This document shows, piece by piece, positions 56,201-63,689 of a stretch of 64,000 nt of DNA (the stretch's first letter is position 1; the number at the start of each line of letters is the position of its first letter). The position numbers were made by a program, and so were the translations under genes. The stretch is from Enoplosus armatus. Lineage: Eukaryota > Chordata > Actinopteri > Centrarchiformes > Enoplosidae. The notes beneath the pieces were generated by a model. It did no database searches and was not told the origin of the DNA. It saw nothing but the letters and a program-made list of their open reading frames with translations. The stretch is taken from positions 20,945,548 through 21,009,547 of the forward strand of contig NC_092190.1 in assembly GCF_043641665.1 (NCBI RefSeq), read 5' to 3'.

Positions 56201-59200
56201 CATTAGGGTTGAGAGAAATAAGCTGCAGCTTTATTGATTCCTGAGTTTCCCCTCAGGGAATCAATAGGTCCTCATGCTGTCTAAAGAAACAAAAAAAAAT
56301 AAACAATATGAGAACAAAAACAAAACGGTAAATAACAAAAATGACTGTTGTATTAAGTAGAATGTATGAAAGAGAGAGACAAACTCATAGCAACACAGCA
56401 AGAGTTTATCCCCAAGTTAGCGTGTTAGCAAAGATTTGTCTGCGTGCCTGCACAAAGCAATGAGCTGCAGAGTTTAGTGTTCATTTTCAGTGGGATCAGA
56501 TGTACAAGCAAATGTTTCACATTACGGGCAATTATGTTGTAGTAACTTTCTTTTAGTGTGTTTAACTGAATTTTGTTTTTCACTTTCGTAACTTGAATGT
56601 ACCTCTGCAGGGTAAACCAGGCTTCCCGGGTATACCAGGTCAGAAGGGCAATGAAGGTCTTGTAGGAAGAGACGGGCAACCGGGTTTGGATGGCTTCCCT
56701 GGACCTCAGGTAAAATAAGGATTTCCCTCTAGATCTGGCATTCTGACACATACGAATATTTCATGCACCAGCTGGATACTAAAGGTCACATAGTTGTTGA
56801 AAGGTCGTGGTGTTAACCCAGTGTTAGATATTTGAAACCTGTGTGATGTAACAGAGCATTTGATTAACCATATTATACTACTCTGAAACCTCTGGAAAAA
56901 TATTTCCATTCTCAAATGTTTATGTTTACAGACCATTCACTCATATGTCCACAATAGGTAATTCATAAAAGTCTTTTGGATTGAGTAAGTTCTGGGTTAG
57001 GAAATTAATATTTGTTTTTTGAGGAAAAACAGCCGAGTATGCACATTTTGGCACAATGCAGTTACAGTAGAGGAAAATGCCAACCCCTCACAAACCCCTG
57101 TGTCAACCACTTTTGTAAAAATGTAACTCTAATAGAAGGAAGGAAATGGACGGTTTGAGGACAAAGTGGGAAAAACAGAATCATCATCTTTTGCATGTCG
57201 GAAGAAGTTTAAACATAGTTTAGCTGCAATGCTTTAGGAAGAGTTTTATAGTAGGGGTGCATCACAATCAGTCAGCGTATCAGTATCGGGCTTGTCAAGG
57301 TTCACTTACTAGCTTTTTCCAGAGCTTTCAATTATAAGTCATGGTCTTCACCAGTGGAATCTTATTTGCATTTGGACATACAGCGCTTTCACCTTTGTTA
57401 TTAAAGTATATTTTGTTTCATTCTTCTTTGATTTTACAGGGACCAAAGGGTGACAGAGGTGACAAAGGAGAGAGGGTGAATATCTGTTCATTTATACGTT
57501 ACGTCTGTAAGATGCTGATCCCATGTTGCTCTTCTGTATGTTTCTTTGGAGTTAAGGTTAATAGTTCTTAGTAGTTATTTTGATCTCTCAGACCTTTAAC
57601 CCTTTATCCGGCAAGGAACCATATATGGTAACTTCATTGATTTTGATTTTCAACATAAAACTTGAATATTTTTAAAAATGTCACAAAAGTAAAAAAGTCA
57701 CAAAAGTAAAAAAGTCTTGTTGTGTCCTGCAATGACACTCTAGGGTTGAAATTTTGTGTTGTAAGTATTTCAATGAGTGCCTGATAAAGGGTTAAAGACC
57801 ACTGACTAGTAGAGAAAATAAAAATCTAAAGCTGTGTCATATCGAGCATTTGATTCATTTCGGGTCTACTAGGTGGGATGGTTATTTATCTTTTTGCCGC
57901 CTGTTGTGGTTTTAGGGTGACACAGGTCGAGATGGAACTGGACTCCCAGGTCCACCCGGCCCACCTGGCCCACCAGGACAAATCATCTACCAAACATCTA
58001 GCAATGTAAGTAACAAACAGCACACGCAGTGGCAGACATGCAAATAAGCACCATTCCAAAATAAATGAAACCAGCGCTGTGGTTTGAATTCTTCAATACT
58101 GAAATCCGACACTAAGAGCAGTTTTAATCAGTAATAGCAAACATCTTAACATCATTCTCTTTGTGTCACCACAGGTTGATGGTAGCGTTGGCAGTGCTGG
58201 GGCTCAGGTTTGTATTCATGTTTACACAGTAACACTGATACCACAGCAATGCAAACACCTCTGGTATAAATACATTGTAGTCTTTGAGATTGTAGTTGTA
58301 TCTAAATGCATTCAGTATAACCATACACTTCACAAGGCCCTGTACATTCCACTTAGCTTTTTACAACACATTTAAAGTTGATTGTGCACTTGTAATTATA
58401 ACTGTAGAGTGGGCTGTCGACTGAGACGTGACATCCAAACACGGTGAAACCTGCAATTAACTTTTGTGTGTAAGGGCCATTATGGAACCACTGTTCAAGA
58501 CACAAGAGCGCTGACAGTGTGGGATTTTTGGAAAGATGTCAAACTGTTAGAACATATGATTGTTGTCATTACTGTCCAACCTTTATCATATATATATAAA
58601 AACATCTGTTTTCATTTCAACATATTATTATATAAGACAGCTATATACCAGCACCTGCACTTGTTTCACAACCTACACTTTAGAATGAGTCTGATAAATC
58701 AGGGCCAGTTGTGTGTGGATTTGCTTGAACATGTATGTTATTTGCAAAGTCAGTAAAAACAAATAAAAATGTATTATGTTTTCCTCTACAGGGAGGACCT
58801 GGTTTACCTGGTCAAGCTGGATTCCCTGTAAGTCTCCCTGTGTTTTCGCTCTTACATAATTAATGTTCTCATTATAACCATAAATGTGAAGTGTATATAC
58901 TTCACATTCATGGTTGTGACAAATTCTCCAATACATAATTGAAGAGTTGAGATGAGAAATTAAATTCTGTGTGATTCTCAACAGGTGGTAATTAAAAATA
59001 CAGGCCTGTTTCCTGCTGTGTTTTGAGCCTGTTGTTAATCTACATTGATTTTATTTTTTATTTTTCTCATTGGAAACAAATCCAGTGAAAACACCAAAAC
59101 CAACAATGTGTTAATCCCCCCCTCTCAGTACTTTTCAACTTCCCTACCCTGTCTGGGGCAATCAGCCTCAAGACCATTCACTCCTGCTAAAGATGCAAAT

Positions 59201-62200
59201 CTTAAAAAATAGGTCACAAAGAAAACTAAAAGACGAAGATGAAAACCTATTTTCTTAATTAGCGTCATACTATAAGCCATGCTGTCCTACATGAACACAC
59301 TAACCGTTCTGCTTTGAAGTCGGTGCATCAGTCAGGATTTAGCATTTGAATCTAAACGTGATGACAGTTGTTGGGGTGTTTGTTATGTTGCCAGTCACCT
59401 TAACGTTACAAACTTTAACTGTGATATTTAAGTTTTGGAGTGATACTTGAGCATCAGATGCTTCTCTGTACTACAGTTTTTCGAGTTTGGCACCGCATCG
59501 GCTCAAAGAAGCCTACAATATCTCATCCACTTATTTCTACACTCTAAACAGCTGCACTGCATAGACGGAGACTAATGGAATGGCTGATCATGTTGGCTTG
59601 AATAGATCCAGGAGAACAAAGACTTCCGTGCTGCCAAATGACTGCTACTCTGACCTCTTGTTAGTTAATAAATCTTATATTCATTGTCTTTATCCTGCAG
59701 GGTCCTATTGGACCAAAGGGTGACAGAGGAGACCCCGGCCTTCCAGGCTATGGAGTCAAGGTAAAGTCTTAGTTATTTGTTTGCTTAACTATTAATTTAG
59801 CCATTCATCATCATTAAGACACTGCTATAATTGAGTCTGTGTTGTCTCGTTGCTGCTGTTCTCTGTTCAGGGTGAGAAAGGTGAGCCGGGTTTAGTTATC
59901 GGACCTGATGGAAATCTTCTGTCTCTGGAAGGGCTAACAGGTCTGAAGGTGAGCTGTCTTTTTTGTCTCTCTCACTCTCACACAACCTCTCCTCTATAGT
60001 ATATGTTGCTCCTGCCTGTTTTGTGTCTGTTGATTTCTGTTTTGTGTGCTGCATGACGGTTGTACAGTTGTTGTTGTTGTTGTTGTTGTTGTTGTTGAGA
60101 CTAATCTGCTTCCTTTACCATGCCTGTAGGGAGACAGAGGACCTCCTGGACCTGTTGGACCCCCTGTAAGTGTTTGAGCATTTCTCTCTAAGATATCTGC
60201 ACTAATGTACCAAAACAGTTTTCTCCTCTTCATTCTCCTGTTAGCTCACATGGTCTTTTATTTCATGGTTTATTGTTGTAGGGTCAGTACGGGCCTGCTG
60301 GATTAAAGGGTGAAATTGGAATGCCTGGAAGACCTGTAAGTACCCCTTCCTTGGTGTCTTATGTTGATATGCTTTTATATGAATATATAATACTATTCTG
60401 TGCTTATAAGTGCCATACATTCATTTTGCTGAACTATTGTATATTGTTGTGATGACATTTTAATCTCGTTGTTTCTGTTTTTCCAAGTGCTAGAAAATGT
60501 TAATCAATGACTTGGTCCCTTCAGGGTCGCCCTGGTGTAAATGGATACAAGGGTGAGAAAGGAGATTCAGGAGCTGGTTCTGGCTACGGCTACCCAGTAA
60601 GTGTTGTTATTATTACCAAAGCCTTAGATAGGTTGATTTGACAGTGACAGAAGTTAAAAAAGACACTTCGACATAATCTTGTTTACTTTCCATCCCCCCA
60701 AACCAAGCCCGAGTGTAATGAAGGCACAGCCTCCAATGTCACAAAGAGACACTCATTAAATGTGACCTGTCTGTGAATGTGACTTCTATCAGAATAGTTG
60801 TGGTGTAGGCTAGCCCGCCACAGGTGACACATGCCATGAACTACACATGACTCTGACACTGAAGGAAAAAGGAAGAGAGCATCAAAAACTGACTGGCGAG
60901 CTAGCTTTTTAGTTAGCTTGTTAACTTATTCTAATTTAATTAACCAGAAAACCCTCGTTGAGATCCCTTTTCAACCTCCAAGTGGCCAATTAGCTGGCTA
61001 GTTGTGTTTTGTATACTTTATTTACCTTTGGACAAGTTCCTGTGTAGTTCCAATAACACACGTCTTGGGTTTCAAAAACACAACCCCTGTTTGTTCTGCT
61101 CTGTATTTGTGTCTTGTCAGATAAACAGGGTTTGTGTGCTACCATTCTCTTTGAATTTGTAAATGTCACTGAGATAAATGTTGATAGACATTACTATGTA
61201 GATACACCGTTCCTCAGTGAATGGATCCTTCCAGAGCGAGGGTCCTTAATCTTAATCAAAGCTATACATTTCTCAGACTTGTCAGTGTTTGCTTGGAGAA
61301 TGCTCTAATGTCAAAAACATATACCAATGTTTACATCACTGCTCGCAATCATGGTGTCACAGTAGTTGTCAAAAATGTCAAAATACTGCCGTAGTTATTG
61401 ATGGTGATCAGTAATGTTACCACTGCCTAATGGCAATCATTCTGTATCTACACATAAAACAGTAAGTAAGAGTTTAATAACTTTGTTTTCTTCAGGGAGT
61501 CCCTGGCCAACCAGGACCACCCGGACCACCTGGACCTCCTGGCCCAGCTGTTCCCTTAGATCGCTTCAATGTGAGTACACAAGATCTCAAACCTCATGCC
61601 TTGAACTAAATGTTGGACATTTATATGCACCAGTTAGTGTTATCGGTAGATTGTAACACAAAGTAACCTCTGGTGGCTGAGAGCTAGCCCATATCATATT
61701 TGAGTCATTAAGCCAGTCTACCAGTCATTATCTAGTGCTTTTGTTCTGTTGTTAAAGCCTTGTTGGCTGGTGAAACTATTGAGTTAGTTGCCAATTGCAT
61801 AATTTAGCTTAAGCCTTAGACAAATCTTTTCCTCTATTGTTGCTGTCTTTGAATTGCTTAATTGAGCATTTTTTTCTATTTGTTCAAAGCGTTACGATGA
61901 AACTTCAAGGAATTACCCAGGTATGACCTCCAACACACACCGTTTGTTGTTTTAGCACCGATACATAATACTGTAAGATAGAGAGGGATACGAATGGAGA
62001 AGTTAAGTAAATGTGCCAGTCAAGGAAGAGAGACTTAGAAAGGATTTAAAGTGTCTGCAGAGATAAACAGTTCTATCTTAATTTCAGTTTGATCCAGCTG
62101 CCTCAGTCTGACGGGGATATACACTCTATTGTCAAGAAATTAAGCTGCCTTACTCGATTTGAAGAATGACTTGATAAAACACAGAAGACATCACTATCAA

Positions 62201-63689
62201 TAGTACAGGATGCCAACAGTTTTGCTGTGCCAATGTCAGATACACCTCACCAATGTTAAAAATTTTATGTTGTTGCAGCAACTAAAGGGGAAAAAGGGGA
62301 GCGTGGAGATCGAGGAATTCCAGGAATCCCAGGTAAATCCTAGTTGGTATAAAATATAAGTGCTGTAATATTATTACATACATGTCCACTGCACTGCAGG
62401 ACTGTCTTCAAGTGAGTTATTAATTACTAAAACACCTTTGTTTTTTTCCAGGAACAGCCTCTAACTTTGATATTTACGCATTCAAGGTAAACTAGCTTTT
62501 CGCTACGCCAGAAGTCAGTTTAATGAGCATGCTGGATATATAGTTAGAAGAAAAACCTTCATAATGTCAAACTGTTTCCAACAGAATGAAATGAAGGGAG
62601 AGCGTGGAGACTCGGGTGTGAAGGGAGAAAAGGGAGAGCCTGGTGGTGGTGGCTATTATGACCCACGTTTTGGAGGAGTACAAGGCGCACCAGGGCCTCC
62701 TGGCAAACCAGGCCTATCGGTGAGTTCTGAGTAAAATGTCTGTCGTATATATTTAGAGGTATTAGCGGCCCAGATCCTATACACTGTCATTAGATATTAT
62801 AATAATAATGTTAGATGGTAGACATTTTAAAAATGTGATGTTCCAGTAATTTAGACTTTTCTTTTTCATGTTAGGGTCCAAAGGGTGATTCCGTAATGGG
62901 CCCTTCTGGACCCCAGGGGCCACAAGGGCCACCAGGGATTGGTTACGATGGGCGTCCAGGTCCTCCAGGGCCACCTGGACCTCCAGGACCCCAAGGATCT
63001 TCCTCACTTCCTGGAGCATATAGGCCCAATCACTGTAAGTGGCTTTTTATGTTTAAATATTCTGGATATTTCTAAACCATGCACTCCTGAGTCTTGCAGA
63101 ATAAAGGACATACAGCTGGTAATCTTCAGAAGTGAAGAGTCATACTGTCCCTCCTACAACTATTGTGGAGATGACCTCAATGCTGTCTGTACTACTGAAG
63201 AGGAAAACTCCACTGGAGCCATTCATAAGCTGAATCATAAAAAACGTTTGTTTTCATTTGAAGCTGTCAGTGTCCCCGGACCTCCTGGTCCTCCTGGTCC
63301 ACCTGGAAGTCCCGGTTTCTCCTCTGGGGTAAGTGCCATCATTGCATTTTAGTAATCCTCCAACTGACTAGTTGATTGTTAGGCTGGAATTAAAAATAAG
63401 TTATTCGTAATGATCAGTCTGCGCACTGGAACAGTTGTTGCGAATTGATCATGTTGTGTACATTTGCCTGATGAAATATTCAGGGCTGATCAGAACTTTT
63501 TTAGTAATTGTGTTAATGTTCAACTAAAGCTAAACACCATGTATATTTTATTTTCCACAGGTAACAGTTTTGAGGTCATATGATACAATGATTGCTACTG
63601 CCAGACGCCAGGCAGAGGGCAGCCTCATCTACATCATAGACAAAGCAGACCTCTATTTGAGAGTACGCGATGGACTGCGGCAAGTCATG
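30542..63689 (+). CDS. col18a1: col18a1: collagen XVIII alpha-1 chain, long isoform (5' complete, 3' end outside window)
   Basis: Join of 37 exons, listed individually below: 1,602 codons with no stop and matching phases at every junction. The encoded order is signal peptide, DUF959/mucin-like region, frizzled cysteine-rich domain, thrombospondin-N/laminin-G-like domain, acidic and Pro-rich linker, interrupted Gly-X-Y region, NC1 trimerisation start. Within vertebrate collagens a frizzled domain followed by TSPN and an interrupted triple helix is specific to collagen XVIII; collagen XV lacks the frizzled module. The hallmark [10 protein letters not shown] block, the [10 protein letters not shown] start of TSPN and the DMEGSG glycosaminoglycan site match human COL18A1. 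The product is a secreted basement-membrane proteoglycan. The hinge and endostatin exons lie beyond 64000. Which teleost paralogue (a or b) this is remains open. Confidence 0.97.
32550..32589. repeat. (CA)n microsatellite, one interruption
   Basis: Ten CA units, a CT interruption, then further CA units in the first intron after the frizzled exon. Confidence 0.95.
35106..35119. repeat. Poly-G run of 14
   Basis: Fourteen consecutive G on the + strand within an intron. Runs of this length are also prone to length error in sequencing. Confidence 0.9.
36890..36928. repeat. Perfect 16-bp inverted repeat with 7-nt loop
   Basis: AAAGCTGTATATACAG (36890-36905) and its exact complement (36913-36928) flank the spacer tgtgcga. 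The inner 12 bp, CTGTATATACAG, is itself a palindrome, so it could also be read as two copies of one dyad. It sits in an intron. Confidence 0.9.
38331..38398. mobile_element. Interspersed repeat fragment (retroelement-tail type)
   Basis: The order 'aatcagaaactgtttattg', 'ccaagtaatatacattac', 'aaggaatttgccgtgg' matches a short repeat I know as widespread in fish genomes ('gaatcag..tttattggccaa' then 'caaggaatttg'). Only about 70 bp remain. Family not determined. Confidence 0.6.
39956..40497 (+). CDS. col18a1: col18a1 exon: thrombospondin-N / laminin-G-like domain
   Basis: 542 nt, entering in phase 1 and leaving in phase 0 (TTTCTG|gtgtgt). It completes a Glu codon split across the junction and reads [27 protein letters not shown]..., then '[29 protein letters not shown]', 'VKLSAVQGG', 'FYLNCDSD' and '[17 protein letters not shown]'. 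This aligns along its length with the human collagen XVIII TSPN domain ([37 protein letters not shown]). All isoforms, including the short one, share this domain. The exon is clearly richer in G and C than the frizzled exon or the flanking introns, a compositional contrast within one gene. Confidence 0.97.
40498..43079 (+). other. col18a1: Intron of 2.6 kb
   Basis: Contains a hAT-like repeat from about 41377 to 42100. No coding exon seen. Confidence 0.85.
41377..42100. mobile_element. Truncated hAT-like non-autonomous transposon
   Basis: The left end reads like the common teleost hAT-type repeat: 'gctgtccccatccaaagatt' then 'cctagtcgactagtagtca' and 'gttgactaatcgca'. The body includes 'tttaccctggcgggctccaa' and 'acttgacaggcgagctgaaa', which I recognise from related copies. 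I cannot find the expected right terminal repeat (complement of the left end), so the copy seems truncated; the right boundary is approximate. It contains no transposase frame. Confidence 0.6.
43080..43163 (+). CDS. col18a1: col18a1 exon: end of TSPN domain and acidic linker
   Basis: 84 nt, phase 0 to 0, between gcaacag and gtgagt. Encodes [20 protein letters not shown] and then EDEDDSDM, matching human GVIAELRVRRDPQ..HCLDEEGDDSD. The cysteine is the partner conserved in the family. Confidence 0.95.
43164..44952 (+). other. col18a1: Intron of 1.8 kb
   Basis: AT-rich, with no recognisable repeat or exon. Confidence 0.85.
44953..45024 (+). CDS. col18a1: col18a1 exon: first glycosaminoglycan attachment site
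   Basis: 72 nt, phase 0 to 0 (cctcag|GCT ... ACG|gtacgg). Encodes [20 protein letters not shown] then HRWT. The acidic-flanked E-G-S-G is the equivalent of human SGDSGSGLGD, a heparan-sulfate attachment site. Confidence 0.93.
45025..48603 (+). other. col18a1: Intron of 3.6 kb (may include a cassette exon)
   Basis: Apart from the candidate exon at 45951, no feature is recognised. A large part is AT-rich unique-looking sequence. Confidence 0.7.
45951..46055 (+). CDS. col18a1: Candidate cassette exon, Pro/Thr-rich
   Basis: A good polypyrimidine tract and acceptor (ctcacacttacacacaatcag) open a frame in the phase set by the preceding exon: [20 protein letters not shown] and on to a PTPPPPLC end. 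The donors are weak: gtgcgt after 46051 would leave phase 2 and break the downstream frame, whereas gtgcat after 46055 leaves phase 0 and keeps it. Exons 44953-45024 and 48604-48682 can also join directly in phase 0, and that direct join resembles human KP..PPPVTTPPL better. So this may be optional or not an exon at all. Confidence 0.35.
48604..48682 (+). CDS. col18a1: col18a1 exon: Pro-rich linker
   Basis: 79 nt, phase 0 to 1 (ttttcccgcag|ACT ... ACAG|gtgagt). Encodes [20 protein letters not shown] then SVARET. Non-collagenous NC11 linker. Confidence 0.88.
48683..50024 (+). other. col18a1: Intron of 1.3 kb
   Basis: Holds a non-LTR retroelement-like tail at 49321-49382 and a minus-strand CTCF-like site (48835-48850). 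Otherwise unremarkable. Confidence 0.85.
49321..49382 (+). mobile_element. LINE 3' tail-like fragment with (GTCTAA)n
   Basis: 'tgctgctgcgacgtgtaaat' then 'ttccccgctgtgggattaat', aaaa and three GTCTAA units. The order 'aatttcccc..g.gggat.aataaa' followed by a short tandem repeat is the usual 3' end of L2-like fish LINEs, as I remember it. The 5' part is truncated or diverged beyond recognition. Confidence 0.65.
50025..50081 (+). CDS. col18a1: col18a1 exon: linker into first triple helix
   Basis: 57 nt, phase 1 to 1 (tgtgttcag|CA ... CCAG|gtgggt). Encodes (A)[18 protein letters not shown], where the Gly-X-Y repeat begins at GLPGSP. Confidence 0.9.
51067..51209 (+). CDS. col18a1: col18a1 exon: charged Gly-X-Y block
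   Basis: 143 nt, phase 1 to 0. Encodes [20 protein letters not shown] and continues [20 protein letters not shown] then RGGARGEK. It is rich in Lys/Asp/Arg and contains an R-G-D. The Gly-X-Y periodicity breaks at [14 protein letters not shown], which is also a further Ser-Gly cluster after a Glu. Confidence 0.93.
51210..52160 (+). other. col18a1: Intron of 0.95 kb
   Basis: Contains a CTCF-like motif at 51446-51461. No exon seen. Confidence 0.85.
52161..52187 (+). CDS. col18a1: col18a1 exon: Gly-X-Y
   Basis: 27 nt, phase 0: GEPGEKGAK. Bounded by tttcag and gtaagt. Confidence 0.92.
52412..52609 (+). CDS. col18a1: col18a1 exon: Gly-X-Y with NC10 interruption
   Basis: 198 nt, phase 0. Starts [20 protein letters not shown], continues through GPPGLPGPA into a 16-residue non-collagenous interruption [15 protein letters not shown], and resumes [23 protein letters not shown] one-residue slip (GFGYLG) is an additional imperfection. 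Confidence 0.95.
52818..52844 (+). CDS. col18a1: col18a1 exon: Gly-X-Y
   Basis: 27 nt, phase 0: GDPGEDGKT, matching human GDPGEDGKP. Confidence 0.93.
52997..53059 (+). CDS. col18a1: col18a1 exon: Gly-X-Y
   Basis: 63 nt, phase 0: [21 protein letters not shown], near-identical to human [18 protein letters not shown]. Confidence 0.94.
53180..53248 (+). CDS. col18a1: col18a1 exon: end of a Gly-X-Y block
   Basis: 69 nt, phase 0: [20 protein letters not shown] then LRS. It corresponds to human [20 protein letters not shown]. Confidence 0.94.
53353..53403 (+). CDS. col18a1: col18a1 exon: NC9 with second glycosaminoglycan site
   Basis: 51 nt, phase 0: [17 protein letters not shown]. The D-M-E-G-S-G-F core is conserved with human FIDMEGSGFGG and is a heparan-sulfate attachment site. 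Confidence 0.95.
53665..53778 (+). CDS. col18a1: col18a1 exon: Gly-X-Y with interruption
   Basis: 114 nt, phase 0: [20 protein letters not shown], then [18 protein letters not shown]. The interruption is at [13 protein letters not shown]. Confidence 0.94.
53927..53989 (+). CDS. col18a1: col18a1 exon: Gly-X-Y
   Basis: 63 nt, phase 0: [21 protein letters not shown]. Confidence 0.94.
54089..54135. repeat. 19-bp direct repeat, 28-bp period
   Basis: ccagttagcctcgcttgct occurs at 54089-54107 and again at 54117-54135 inside a collagen intron; the copies are identical. Confidence 0.9.
54215..54259 (+). CDS. col18a1: col18a1 exon: Gly-X-Y
   Basis: 45 nt, phase 0: [15 protein letters not shown]. Confidence 0.93.
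54260..54976 (+). other. col18a1: Intron of 0.7 kb
   Basis: No recognisable element. Confidence 0.85.
54977..55108 (+). CDS. col18a1: col18a1 exon: Gly-X-Y
   Basis: 132 nt, phase 0: starts [20 protein letters not shown] and ends [15 protein letters not shown], leading into the next interruption. Confidence 0.95.
55109..55534 (+). other. col18a1: Intron of 0.4 kb
   Basis: No recognisable element. Confidence 0.85.
55535..55606 (+). CDS. col18a1: col18a1 exon: third glycosaminoglycan-type site
   Basis: 72 nt, phase 0: [20 protein letters not shown] then EGRQ. Human has DDMEGSGG here; the fish chain keeps D-D-M-E and a Ser-Gly, but the Ser-Gly is shifted by one residue (E-S-S-G in place of E-G-S-G). 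Confidence 0.94.
55717..55810. mobile_element. Short hAT-like terminal fragment
   Basis: 'tagggctgtcactttttcc' and the following 'aaaaatcaagtt..aattcgaatacgg' look like one end of a common teleost hAT-type element ('tagggctgtca' start). No matching right end precedes the next exon at 55847. Confidence 0.45.
55847..55873 (+). CDS. col18a1: col18a1 exon: Gly-X-Y
   Basis: 27 nt, phase 0: GPPGLPGLP. Confidence 0.92.
55874..56610 (+). other. col18a1: Intron of 0.74 kb
   Basis: Contains a LINE-tail-like hairpin at 56229-56267. No exon. Confidence 0.85.
56229..56267 (-). mobile_element. LINE tail-like fragment forming a hairpin
   Basis: 'ctttattgattcctgag' then 'tttcccctcagggaatcaat' is close to the reverse complement of the 'aatttcccc..gggatcaataaag' tail common at fish LINE 3' ends. 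TATTGATTCCTGAG pairs with CTCAGGGAATCAATA with a single bulged G. Confidence 0.5.
56611..56709 (+). CDS. col18a1: col18a1 exon: Gly-X-Y
   Basis: 99 nt, phase 0: [20 protein letters not shown], then [13 protein letters not shown]. Confidence 0.95.
56710..57439 (+). other. col18a1: Intron of 0.73 kb
   Basis: No recognisable element. Confidence 0.85.
57440..57475 (+). CDS. col18a1: col18a1 exon: Gly-X-Y with RGD
   Basis: 36 nt, phase 0: [12 protein letters not shown]. Confidence 0.92.
57600..57791. mobile_element. piggyBac-type MITE with TTAA target duplication
   Basis: 192 bp starting CCCTTTATCCGGCA and ending TGCCTGATAAAGGG, i.e. 14-bp terminal inverted repeats with one mismatch. It is flanked on both sides by TTAA (57596-57599 and 57792-57795). 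TTAA duplication with CCC ends is the signature of piggyBac transposition. The interior is AT-rich, has no reading frame, and carries a tandem pair of gtcacaaaagtaaaaaa. Non-autonomous; inserted in a col18a1 intron. Confidence 0.85.
57916..58005 (+). CDS. col18a1: col18a1 exon: Gly-X-Y and start of interruption
   Basis: 90 nt, phase 0: [20 protein letters not shown] then [10 protein letters not shown]. It matches human [20 protein letters not shown]. Confidence 0.95.
58175..58207 (+). CDS. col18a1: col18a1 exon: interruption
   Basis: 33 nt, phase 0: [11 protein letters not shown], equivalent to human QDGSVLSVPGPE. Confidence 0.88.
58208..58791 (+). other. col18a1: Intron of 0.58 kb
   Basis: No recognisable element. 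Confidence 0.85.
58792..58827 (+). CDS. col18a1: col18a1 exon: Gly-X-Y
   Basis: 36 nt, phase 0: [12 protein letters not shown]. Confidence 0.93.
58828..59700 (+). other. col18a1: Intron of 0.87 kb
   Basis: Contains the 21-bp hairpin described at 58872-58919 close to its 5' end. Confidence 0.85.
58872..58919. repeat. Near-perfect 21-bp inverted repeat, 6-nt loop
   Basis: 58872-58892 pairs with 58899-58919 around the loop gtatat. Nine inner bases (ATGTGAAGT/ACTTCACAT) are perfect; further out there is one A-C mismatch, and the terminal pairs include G-U wobbles if transcribed on +. It starts 44 nt downstream of a 5' splice site. Confidence 0.85.
59701..59760 (+). CDS. col18a1: col18a1 exon: Gly-X-Y with RGD
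   Basis: 60 nt, phase 0: [20 protein letters not shown]. Confidence 0.94.
59871..59948 (+). CDS. col18a1: col18a1 exon: Gly-X-Y with interruption
   Basis: 78 nt, phase 0: [20 protein letters not shown] then GLTGLK. It parallels human [20 protein letters not shown]. Confidence 0.95.
60067..60097. repeat. (TTG)n microsatellite
   Basis: About ten TTG/GTT units in the short intron before exon 60130, 33 bp upstream of its acceptor. Confidence 0.93.
60130..60165 (+). CDS. col18a1: col18a1 exon: Gly-X-Y
   Basis: 36 nt, phase 0: [12 protein letters not shown]. Confidence 0.92.
60282..60335 (+). CDS. col18a1: col18a1 exon: Gly-X-Y
   Basis: 54 nt, phase 0: [18 protein letters not shown], close to human GPYGRPGYKGEIGFPGRP. 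Confidence 0.95.
60525..60596 (+). CDS. col18a1: col18a1 exon: Gly-X-Y ending in interruption
   Basis: 72 nt, phase 0: [20 protein letters not shown] then YGYP; human [20 protein letters not shown]. Confidence 0.95.
60597..61495 (+). other. col18a1: Intron of 0.9 kb
   Basis: No recognisable element. Confidence 0.85.
61496..61570 (+). CDS. col18a1: col18a1 exon: Gly-X-Y and start of interruption
   Basis: 75 nt, phase 0: [20 protein letters not shown] then LDRFN; human [20 protein letters not shown]. Confidence 0.95.
61571..61889 (+). other. col18a1: Intron of 0.32 kb
   Basis: No recognisable element. Confidence 0.85.
61890..61920 (+). CDS. col18a1: col18a1 microexon: interruption
   Basis: 31 nt, phase 0 to 1 (tgttcaaag|CGT ... 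CCAG|gtatga): [10 protein letters not shown]. Its odd length is compensated by the next two exons (54 nt, then 35 nt), so skipping it alone would shift the frame. Confidence 0.85.
61921..62278 (+). other. col18a1: Intron of 0.36 kb
   Basis: No recognisable element. Confidence 0.85.
62279..62332 (+). CDS. col18a1: col18a1 exon: Gly-X-Y with RGD
   Basis: 54 nt, phase 1 to 1: (A)[17 protein letters not shown]. Confidence 0.93.
62452..62486 (+). CDS. col18a1: col18a1 exon: interruption
   Basis: 35 nt, phase 1 to 0: (G)[11 protein letters not shown]. It parallels human QFPFDFLQLEAE just before the EMKGE motif. Confidence 0.9.
62585..62719 (+). CDS. col18a1: col18a1 exon: Gly-X-Y with interruption
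   Basis: 135 nt, phase 0: [33 protein letters not shown], then [12 protein letters not shown]. Human has [20 protein letters not shown]. The RGDS here is fish sequence at a position where human has RGDA. Confidence 0.96.
62875..63034 (+). CDS. col18a1: col18a1 exon: last long Gly-X-Y block
   Basis: 160 nt, phase 0 to 1: [40 protein letters not shown], then [13 protein letters not shown]. The [10 protein letters not shown] stretch matches human GPPGIGYEGR. Confidence 0.96.
63264..63328 (+). CDS. col18a1: col18a1 exon: final triple-helical segment
   Basis: 65 nt, phase 1 to 0, acceptor tttgaag: (S)[21 protein letters not shown], matching human [17 protein letters not shown]. Confidence 0.94.
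63561..63689 (+). CDS. col18a1: col18a1 exon: NC1 trimerisation domain (first part)
   Basis: 129 nt, phase 0 to 0 (tttccacag|GTA ... ATG|gtacag). Encodes [20 protein letters not shown] then [23 protein letters not shown]. It parallels human [35 protein letters not shown], the small module that drives trimerisation of the chain. The protease-sensitive hinge and endostatin follow to the right of the window. Confidence 0.95.
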
